In this document: positions 14,879-20,126 of the stretch, one piece after another
Position numbering within the stretch: the stretch's first letter is position 1
How the letters are laid out: each line of letters begins with the position of its first letter
Assembly (NCBI GenBank): GCA_002310995.1
Contig: DBYV01000066.1
Span: 1-20,126 of the forward strand
Direction of reading: 5' to 3'
Origin: a bacterium UBP6_UBA1177
Lineage (GTDB): Bacteria; UBP6; UBA1177
Length of the DNA: 20,126 nt
Made by a program: the position numbers and the translations under genes
The notes under the pieces: model-generated
The model's input: only the letters and a program-made list of their open reading frames with translations
Told to the model about the DNA's origin: nothing
Databases searched by the model: none

Positions 14879-14906
14879 ATTATAAACATTGTCGGAAATT
14901 TCACAA
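14879..14906 (-). promoter_or_regulatory. Promoter of the metallopeptidase gene
   Basis: On the minus strand, TTGTGA (14901-14906), a 16-nt spacer and TATAAT (14879-14884), 46 nt before the ATG. It lies in the 90-bp gap after the 5'-nucleotidase gene, so the peptidase need not depend on that gene's transcript. Confidence 0.6.
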
Positions 14907-14923
14907 TAAATTTAAAGGTTGAA

Positions 14924-16321
14924 TCACAATCCTTTTGTCAGTTTTTCAAAGGCTCTTTCCAGATTCAGTCCTTTTTCTGATGATTCGAGAAGGAATTTTT
15001 CGAGCGGAGTTCTCCAGCTTACAACGGTTGTTACTCCCTGCGAACTATTGAATCGGTATCCGTCGCCGCCCTGAAAGAGAAAATCTGTCGTTACGACTTT
15101 GTAAATTTTTTCGGGGTCGATTTTTTCAATATTTTTGGCGGTACACCATGCATTTTCCGAAAGCGAGATGTCGAAAATCAGGTCTTTGCCTTTGATTTCC
15201 GTCTGAACGATGAAATTTTCGAAAGGAAATATTGAAAGAATGTCGCTTTTTTTGATTTGTCCTGCTTTTATCGTGTCGCGGAAACCTCCGGGGTTACTGA
15301 GAGCCGCATCGTGATCAGGGAAAGATTCAAGCATTGAACATGCGAAGAGTTTCTGCAAACTGCGGGTGTCAAGCGGCTTTTCGGCAAAAATAAGAGTTTC
15401 GCCGGCATCTTTTTCAAGCTGTTCCAGATACTTGTCTGTTGTTTTTTTAACTTTGAGAGAGCCTTCTGATTTCAAAGCGATATCTCTTTTCAACGGAACA
15501 ATTTCAGCTTTTACGACTTTGGCTTCTTTTCCTCTTTTTTCAATCAGGACTTTTGCGTAGCTTGGCAGATACCCCGCGTTCTGGACAAAAAAGACTCCGC
15601 CGATCTGTTTCACAGCCTCTTTGTGGTCGTGAGCTGTAAAGGCAACAAGCGGCTTCTGCGGAAGTGCTTCAACCCAGTTTTTCGCATTTTCGTATGATTC
15701 ATGCGCAACGACGATGTTTATTCCGGCATTTTCTTTCGCGATTGCCTGAGAAAGTGTGGACGCAGGATCTGTAATATCGGATTCAATAAAAGCCGGAGCC
15801 CTGCTTATCCGCTTTGTGTCCAAAGTTATTGCGGCGACAAAAAGCATCTTTGTGCTTCCGGCATATTGGATTGTGTATGGCTCAAGCACAGGTTCCATCT
15901 CTTTCGAGAAAAGGTTCGAGCAGATGTAAGGCATTTTTGCAAGCCGGCTGTTATCGAAAAGTTCCTGACGCCCGAAATCGAACTCGTGGTTTCCGATTGC
16001 GGAGAGTTTGTAGCCAAGAAGCCCCATAATTTCAGCCATTGAAGCTCCTTTGACGAATGTAGAAACGGCAGTTCCTGTGTAGTTGTCGCCGCCAGAAAGT
16101 CTGAATACCGTGCAGTTTTTGCAGTTTTTTTCCTCTTCTTCCCACATTTCATAAAGCGCGACCCCTTTGTACCAGCCGTCGTTTTCGTAGATGTGACCGT
16201 GCTCGTCGTTGGTGTAGAGAAGAAGGATCGTAGAAGTTTCATCTTTTTGGAAAAATCCTTCGATCTGCGAGCATCCCGCAAATATGAAAACCAGAAACAG
16301 AAACCAGTATTTCTTAAGCAT
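14924..16321 (-). CDS. Lipoprotein 5'-nucleotidase / 2',3'-cyclic phosphodiesterase (UshA-like)
   Basis: A 465-residue two-domain metallophosphoesterase that should hydrolyse nucleotides outside the cytoplasm. The signal peptide ends in a lipobox (FAGC, Cys17), so it is membrane-anchored. Metal-binding motifs are visible in order: TNDEHGH (D39, H41), GGDN (D79), GNHEFD (N111, H112), VAHES (H207) and AHDH (H231, H233). The C-terminal substrate domain has LSNPGGFRDTI, FPFENFIV and the QGGDGY substrate-stacking region. Length is a little short of E. coli UshA. The ATG has AGGAG 6 nt upstream. It is divergent from the outer-membrane gene array, with its own promoter at 16354-16381. The exact substrate (nucleotide, UDP-sugar or cyclic nucleotide) cannot be told. 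Confidence 0.92.
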   Translation of the reverse strand: MLKKYWFLFLVFIFAGCSQIEGFFQKDETSTILLLYTNDEHGHIYENDGWYKGVALYEMWEEEEKNCKNCTVFRLSGGDNYTGTAVSTFVKGASMAEIMGLLGYKLSAIGNHEFDFGRQELFDNSRLAKMPYICSNLFSKEMEPVLEPYTIQYAGSTKMLFVAAITLDTKRISRAPAFIESDITDPASTLSQAIAKENAGINIVVAHESYENAKNWVEALPQKPLVAFTAHDHKEAVKQIGGVFFVQNAGYLPSYAKVLIEKRGKEAKVVKAEIVPLKRDIALKSEGSLKVKKTTDKYLEQLEKDAGETLIFAEKPLDTRSLQKLFACSMLESFPDHDAALSNPGGFRDTIKAGQIKKSDILSIFPFENFIVQTEIKGKDLIFDISLSENAWCTAKNIEKIDPEKIYKVVTTDFLFQGGDGYRFNSSQGVTTVVSWRTPLEKFLLESSEKGLNLERAFEKLTKGL

Positions 16322-16353
16322 CGAAAACTCCTGATGAAAACTAAAAACGGCGG

Positions 16354-16381
16354 ATAATACCCGAAAACGGCAATATGTAAA
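16354..16381 (-). promoter_or_regulatory. Promoter of the 5'-nucleotidase gene
   Basis: On the minus strand, TTTACA (16376-16381), a 16-nt spacer and TATTAT (16354-16359), in the divergent 148-bp spacer. Confidence 0.5.
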
Positions 16382-16390
16382 ATCTGCGGC

Positions 16391-16419
16391 TTGAATTTTT
16401 CATTCGGTTTGTGTATAAA
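16391..16419 (+). promoter_or_regulatory. Promoter of the outer-membrane gene array
   Basis: TTGAAT (16391-16396), a 17-nt spacer and TATAAA (16414-16419), about 50 nt before the first ATG. It stands back to back with the 5'-nucleotidase promoter. Confidence 0.6.
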
Positions 16420-16469
16420 AACCGGCCGTTGAGATTGTTGGATAAGAAAAGAGAATTCCGGAGGTTGTT

Positions 16470-17324
16470 ATGAAAAAGATTTTTTTATTTTTCGTGATTT
16501 TTATGTTTTTCGGCGTTCTGACGGCGCAGGAAGTTCAGAATGAATCAGCTGTGGATCAGAATGAACCTGCGGCTTCTTCTGAAGAGGTTAAAGAAGTGAC
16601 CGAAGCAGCTCCGGCAGAGGCTCCTGCTGCGGAAAATCAGGAAATCGAAGAGCAGAATACACCTAAGGAAGAAAAAACTGAGCCAGAAACAGCTGAAAAA
16701 CCTGCTGAACCTGAGCCGGAAGAGACAAAAACCGAAATTCCGGTGCAACCAGCCGCACCTGAGGAATCTGCGAAAAAGGAACCGGTGCAGCCTGAAACAG
16801 CAGCGGCGCAATCAGCATGCGAACCTGTTCAAAAAGAGGAAAAACCTTCAAAAATGTTCTATCAGCCTTCCATCGGTATCGGAATCGGCGCTTCGATTTT
16901 CAGTCTTAGAATCAACAACGACATAGATTTTCTCCTGAAACACACAAAAGACGGCACGAATGTCTACATGGGGCTTGAAATCGACTTCAGATACAGTCCT
17001 TACCTCGACGACCACGCGGTTTACGAGATTCCGATTCAGGTGAACCTTGCTGTCGATTTCCCGGTTGTGCACAGAAATATCAGCCGTCTCGCGTTGTGGT
17101 TCTCGGCTGGCATCGACCTCGCGATAGGATACCTTTTCTATTACGACTACGATGACGACGACTGGGATGACAGCAAAGACCGCGATACGATGTTCAGAGT
17201 CATGCCGGCATGGGGCATGGGCGTTACGATGCTTTTCAGGAACGATGTCACTCTGAAACTCGGTTTTGACAGTTTCTACGGCAAATATCCCGATATTATC
17301 TGCGCGGCAGGCTACCGTTTTTAG
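16470..17324 (+). CDS. Predicted outer-membrane beta-barrel protein, array member 1
   Basis: A 284-residue exported protein. A signal peptide (1-19, ending FGVLTAQ) is followed by about 110 residues rich in Glu, Pro and Ala (for example AEKPAEPEPEETKTEIPVQP), probably a disordered periplasmic or surface segment. A roughly 155-residue domain of alternating hydrophobic residues then ends in GYRF, and the terminal Phe and strand pattern point to a small beta-barrel inserted by BAM. Conserved blocks shared with the next three genes are FYQPSIGIGIG, DIDFLL, PIQVNLAVDF, PAWGMG and GKYPD. The ATG has GGAGG 5 nt upstream. I recognise no named family. Among the four it is closest to member 3. The acidic run YDYDDDDWDDSKDRD may be an outside loop. 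Confidence 0.8.
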   Translation: MKKIFLFFVIFMFFGVLTAQEVQNESAVDQNEPAASSEEVKEVTEAAPAEAPAAENQEIEEQNTPKEEKTEPETAEKPAEPEPEETKTEIPVQPAAPEESAKKEPVQPETAAAQSACEPVQKEEKPSKMFYQPSIGIGIGASIFSLRINNDIDFLLKHTKDGTNVYMGLEIDFRYSPYLDDHAVYEIPIQVNLAVDFPVVHRNISRLALWFSAGIDLAIGYLFYYDYDDDDWDDSKDRDTMFRVMPAWGMGVTMLFRNDVTLKLGFDSFYGKYPDIICAAGYRF

Positions 17325-17333
17325 GTGCTTGTT

Positions 17334-17987
17334 ATGAAAAAAACGCTTCTCTTTTTCACAGTTTTTCTCCTTTTCGGCTTTTTGAGCGCGGAAGATGTGA
17401 AAACTGGCGAATACGATTTTGGTGATGTCACGGTCACGCTGTTTGAAGAGAGAGAAGCGGCGCCTGAGCCTAAAAAAGTTTCCGAAGAGGAGCGGGAAGT
17501 TGAAGCTAAAGAAGAGCCGGAATGGTTTTATGTCCAGCCCGCTTTGGGAATTGAAACGGGCAACGTGTTTTTCGCGACAGTCATAAATCTGGATATAGAT
17601 TTTCTTGTCGGCCGGACGAAAAGGAAGAACAACATATATCTCGGTTTTGATTTGGGAATGACAACTTCGCCGATTGATCATTTCTATGCCGTTCCTATTC
17701 AGGCGAACATCAGTTTTGATTTCAAACAGAAAGATCCAAACCTGAATTTTGTGAGCCTGTGGATGTCGTTCGGAATCAATTTGAATTTCTGGTCATACAG
17801 GGAACATTCAGGCTGGATGGGGGTTTCGACCGCATGGAGAACCGGTCTCGACATTGTTTTTGCGAAGGATGTCGTGATAAAAGTCGGTCTTGACAAATCT
17901 CCTTGGGCTTTGCTGCATAAATACAATTACGGTAATGTCCGCGGATTGTATCTGAGTTTTATGGTCGCTTTGGGTTACAGGTTTTAG
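17334..17987 (+). CDS. Predicted outer-membrane beta-barrel protein, array member 2
   Basis: A 217-residue paralogue of the neighbouring genes, with a signal peptide (MKKTLLFFTVFLLFGFLSAE), a short Glu-rich segment (about 40-63, EEREVEAKEEPE) and a barrel-like domain ending in VALGYRF. I prefer the ATG at 17334 over the GTG at 17325, which directly abuts the previous stop codon, because the ATG places the Lys-Lys signal peptide at the N-terminus and leaves the same 9-nt gap as in the next two junctions. The signal peptide is almost the same as in member 4. A 24-nt stretch (17526-17549) is identical to one in member 3. Function unknown. Confidence 0.78.
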   Translation: MKKTLLFFTVFLLFGFLSAEDVKTGEYDFGDVTVTLFEEREAAPEPKKVSEEEREVEAKEEPEWFYVQPALGIETGNVFFATVINLDIDFLVGRTKRKNNIYLGFDLGMTTSPIDHFYAVPIQANISFDFKQKDPNLNFVSLWMSFGINLNFWSYREHSGWMGVSTAWRTGLDIVFAKDVVIKVGLDKSPWALLHKYNYGNVRGLYLSFMVALGYRF

Positions 17988-17996
17988 GGGAGTGTT

Positions 17997-18590
17997 ATGA
18001 AAAAAATCGCGATATTTTTGATAATGTTCCTCTTTTCCTTTGTCGTGACGGCGCAAACGGTGGAAAATGAGACTAAATCCGGCGTAAACAGCGGACCAGT
18101 CGCATCGGAAGGCGACGTGTCCGAAGCTGAAGAGGCTCCTTCAAAGTTTTATGTCCAGCCCGCTTTGGGAGTAGGAACAGGGATGTCCATTTTCCGGACC
18201 AATGCGGCTCTGGATATAGATTTTCTCCTGAAACAGTCGAAGGGTGCCCGCGGTTACATGGGATTTGATATTGATTTAAGATACATGACTTTAATCTGGG
18301 ACGGCGATGCCGAACTCGCTTTGCAGCTAAATACCGTCATCGATATTGACGTGAACAACGATCCCCGCATGAAATCGGTTAGTTTCTGGGGTTCTGCGGG
18401 ACTTCTCCTCTATTTTGATAAAGATGACGATGATTATAAAAGCTGGGGCGGTTATTCTTTGGTTCTGCGTCCGGCCTGGGGAGTGGGAACCGATCTTGTC
18501 TTCAGAAACGGAATGATACTTAAAATCGGCATAGACGGATTTCAAGGCAAATATCCCGATCTGACTCTTGCGGTAGGTTACCGCTTTTAA
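17997..18590 (+). CDS. Predicted outer-membrane beta-barrel protein, array member 3
   Basis: A 197-residue paralogue with signal peptide (MKKIAIFLIMFLFSFVVTAQ), a short spacer and a barrel-like domain with FYVQPALGVGTG, DIDFLLKQSKG, RPAWGVG, GKYPD and the C-terminal GYRF. The C-terminal half is closest to member 1. The beginning of the barrel carries DNA identical to member 2 (18147-18170), and 20 nt are identical to member 1 (18216-18235), so the gene looks like a mosaic. The ribosome site GGGGAG lies just before the ATG in the 9-nt gap. The loop DKDDDDYKS is acidic, like the corresponding loop of member 1. Function unknown. Confidence 0.78.
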   Translation: MKKIAIFLIMFLFSFVVTAQTVENETKSGVNSGPVASEGDVSEAEEAPSKFYVQPALGVGTGMSIFRTNAALDIDFLLKQSKGARGYMGFDIDLRYMTLIWDGDAELALQLNTVIDIDVNNDPRMKSVSFWGSAGLLLYFDKDDDDYKSWGGYSLVLRPAWGVGTDLVFRNGMILKIGIDGFQGKYPDLTLAVGYRF

Positions 18591-18599
18591 AGTTATTTT

Positions 18600-19208
18600 A
18601 TGAAAAAACTGCTTCTCTTTTTCACATTTTTTCTCTTTTTCGGATTTTTAAGCGCGGAAGAAGTAAAAAACGACTCTTCCGAGCCTCAGTTGAGTGATGA
18701 AAGCACGCAGAAAACAGCGCCGGATACCGGTCTGAAGCAGGTGGAAATAGATGATGATTTTTTTCATTTTCAGCCTACGGCGGGAATCGGTTTCGGTCTG
18801 TTGAGTATGCTTAGGTTAAACACCAATCTGGATTTTTATTTTAACGTAAAGCATACGCCTTACAACAATATTTATCTCGGATTTGGTACAGGAGTCTATT
18901 ATGCACCTATGTGGGAAAATTTCCTCGAAATTCCGGTTTACGGGAACATTGTTATTGATTTTGCAACGGGGCGCAGCAAAGTTCTTAAATCGGTGAGTCT
19001 CAGGATAGAAGCCGGTTATCTGATGCTTTACTGGCAGGCTCACAAAAGCATTCTTGGATTTGAAGTGAAAGATACTTTGTTTTACTGGTATATATTCGGC
19101 ATAGGTGCGGATCTTCTGTTCAAACAAAATTTTGTTCTCAGAATCGGACTTGAAAACGGCGAATTGATTATTCCGACTTTATCCGTAGCTATCGGCTACC
19201 GTTTTTAA
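18600..19208 (+). CDS. Predicted outer-membrane beta-barrel protein, array member 4
   Basis: A 202-residue paralogue with signal peptide (MKKLLLFFTFFLFFGFLSAE), a Ser/Thr/Glu-containing spacer and a barrel-like domain ending in VAIGYRF. It is the most diverged member: it keeps HFQPTAGIGFG, IPVYGNIVIDF, SVSLRIEAGY and the final motif but lacks the PAWG and GKYPD blocks. The signal peptide pairs it with member 2. It also starts 9 nt after the previous stop, with only a weak ribosome site (AAAG). It ends one base away from the convergent glycosylase stop, leaving no room for a separate terminator. Confidence 0.75.
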   Translation: MKKLLLFFTFFLFFGFLSAEEVKNDSSEPQLSDESTQKTAPDTGLKQVEIDDDFFHFQPTAGIGFGLLSMLRLNTNLDFYFNVKHTPYNNIYLGFGTGVYYAPMWENFLEIPVYGNIVIDFATGRSKVLKSVSLRIEAGYLMLYWQAHKSILGFEVKDTLFYWYIFGIGADLLFKQNFVLRIGLENGELIIPTLSVAIGYRF

Positions 19209-19209
19209 T

Positions 19210-19803
19210 CTAAAATTTGGAGACAAATCTGTTTCCTTCGATGTATTTGCGCCAGGGTTTGTCCTTAAATTCTCCGGCGTAGTCGATGTTTATCCGCGGT
19301 GCGGAAACTATGTTGAAATCGGGTAGAGCGGGATTCTTTTCGAGAAAAAGTTCTTTCCCGCTCACGAGGTCGCAACCGTTCAGGCTTTTGTCGAGAAGGA
19401 GTGCTTTCGCAAGTTTGCCGGGGCCGTTCGTGAGGTCGGTTTCCTTGACGATCCCTTTGCGGTTTTCCCTGATCAGATCGAGTCCTTTGACCGGCTCCAC
19501 TGCGCGGATAAGGACAGCCTGAGGATCGTCTTTCGGCGCCGAAACGACATTGAGGCAGAAGTTCATCCCGTAGATCATGTAGATGTAGGCGTGTCCGCCC
19601 GGCAGAAACATCGCCTCGGTCCTTTCGGTACGTCTGCCTTCGAAAGTGTGGCAGCCTTTGTCAAGAACGCCGCAGTAAGCCTCGGTTTCGACGATTTTTG
19701 CAACGATCCTGCCGGCAGCAGTCTCTCTCACAAGAAAGTGGCCGAGCAGATCTTCCGCGACACTGAGCGCGCCTCGCATGAAAAAAGAGCGTGGAAAACG
19801 CAT
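19210..19803 (-). CDS. mpg: DNA-3-methyladenine glycosylase (AAG/Mpg family)
   Basis: A 197-residue monofunctional DNA glycosylase that removes alkylated and deaminated purines in base excision repair. Family hallmarks are VETEAYCG with the catalytic Glu (E41) and Tyr43, His52 (nine after Tyr43, as in human AAG), YIYMIYGMNFCLNVVS with the base-stacking Tyr75, VLIRAVEP and the loop LTNGPGKLA. The length is normal for bacterial members. The ATG has GGAG 5 nt upstream. It is convergent with the outer-membrane array (one base between the two stop codons) and divergent from adenylate kinase. It is probably cytoplasmic housekeeping repair. Confidence 0.95.
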   Translation of the reverse strand: MRFPRSFFMRGALSVAEDLLGHFLVRETAAGRIVAKIVETEAYCGVLDKGCHTFEGRRTERTEAMFLPGGHAYIYMIYGMNFCLNVVSAPKDDPQAVLIRAVEPVKGLDLIRENRKGIVKETDLTNGPGKLAKALLLDKSLNGCDLVSGKELFLEKNPALPDFNIVSAPRINIDYAGEFKDKPWRKYIEGNRFVSKF

Positions 19804-19929
19804 GAAAACTCCGTTAAAACAAACCGTTAAAGACGCCGGAATTTACGGCAAAGCAAAAAAATTTCCTAATTTTTTCTATGTTGTATAGTCGCTCGTTTTA
19901 ATTTTTTTGTTTTTTTTAAGGAGGAAAAC

Positions 19930-20126
19930 ATGATCAACATCGCTCTTTTCGGAGTTCCGGGAGCAGGAAAAGGAACACAGGCACAGCTTCTCAAAGAACA
20001 TTTCAACCTTTGCCACATTTCGACAGGCGAGCTTATCCGTCAGGAGATCCGCGGCGGAACCGAACTCGGCAAAAAGGCGAAAGCCATCATAGACAGAGGT
20101 GAACTTCTTGACGACGCAATCATTTC
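19930..20126 (+). CDS. adk: Adenylate kinase, 3' part cut by the window edge
   Basis: The first 65 codons of an AMP kinase (ATP + AMP to 2 ADP). The P-loop GVPGAGKGT spans residues 8-16, followed by HISTGELIRQEI (the conserved AMP-site block, usually ISTGDMLR; here Glu replaces Asp and Leu-Ile replaces Met-Leu) and the start of the AMP-binding region (GELLDDAII). The ATG has a strong AAGGAGG (19918-19924) with a 5-nt spacer. A -10-like TATAGT lies at 19884-19889 without a clear -35. The rest of the gene is outside the window. Confidence 0.96.
   Translation, partial: MINIALFGVPGAGKGTQAQLLKEHFNLCHISTGELIRQEIRGGTELGKKAKAIIDRGELLDDAII

Noticed and set aside
16848..17681. Minus-strand open frame of 277 codons
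   Set aside because: It runs antisense across two paralogous outer-membrane genes whose coding nature is shown by signal peptides, ribosome sites and paralogy.
1..20126. tRNA, rRNA or riboswitch
   Set aside because: Reading both strands I found no cloverleaf with a CCA end or T-loop consensus, no rRNA-like stretch, and no leader I recognise as a riboswitch. A covariance-model search would settle this.

Overview
The window comes from a double-membraned bacterium of moderate, somewhat A+T-rich composition. The evidence for an outer membrane is four short proteins with signal peptides that all end in Gly-Tyr-Arg-Phe, and a lipobox-bearing 5'-nucleotidase. A CarD-type RNA-polymerase-binding regulator, an 818-residue radical SAM/DUF2344 fusion and an exported metallopeptidase with an Asp-Thr-Gly repeat linker fit several lineages (deltaproteobacteria/Myxococcota-like, spirochaetes, candidate phyla). 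I cannot fix the phylum from sequence alone.

Layout. (1) 2-367: the 3' part of a PIN-domain (VapC-like) gene, cut by the left edge. (2) 518-2974: the radical SAM/B12-like/DUF2344 fusion. (3) about 2990-11145: an accessory, defence-type island, visibly more A+T-rich than its flanks. It holds a RhuM-Fic/Doc protein (-), HsdS (-), a fused nuclease-methyltransferase HsdM (-), a divergent DUF1016/YhcG nuclease (+) and an AAA ATPase with a DUF234-type nuclease tail (-). (4) 11141-12037: CarD followed without a gap by a small unknown gene (-). (5) 12212-16321: two exported hydrolases on the minus strand, a gluzincin metallopeptidase and a lipoprotein 5'-nucleotidase. (6) 16470-19208: four tandem paralogous outer-membrane-type genes (+), each separated by exactly 9 nt. 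(7) 19210-19803: 3-methyladenine DNA glycosylase (-), convergent with the previous array. (8) 19930-end: the start of adenylate kinase (+), cut by the right edge.

How the island is built. The restriction unit is a two-gene operon with its own promoter and a 4-nt stop/start overlap. The large subunit carries both the endonuclease-like and the methyltransferase domains, the partner is a two-TRD specificity subunit, and no translocase HsdR is present. This is the domain layout of BcgI-like (type IIB) enzymes. Three other island genes each sit between their own pair of direct repeats: RhuM-Fic between 43-bp copies, YhcG between 82-bp copies, and the DUF234 ATPase between copies of an A-tract/GTGA/T-tract motif. 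A third copy of that motif lies at the left border of the island. The island therefore looks assembled from single-gene modules.

The most striking sequence is inside the YhcG gene: three in-frame 72-nt tandem repeats made of six short palindromes with near-identical arms and 3-nt centres, placed in the linker between the DNA-binding and nuclease domains. The second region of interest is the four-gene outer-membrane array, which shows an alternating A-B-A-B relationship and patches of identical DNA suggesting pair duplication and gene conversion.
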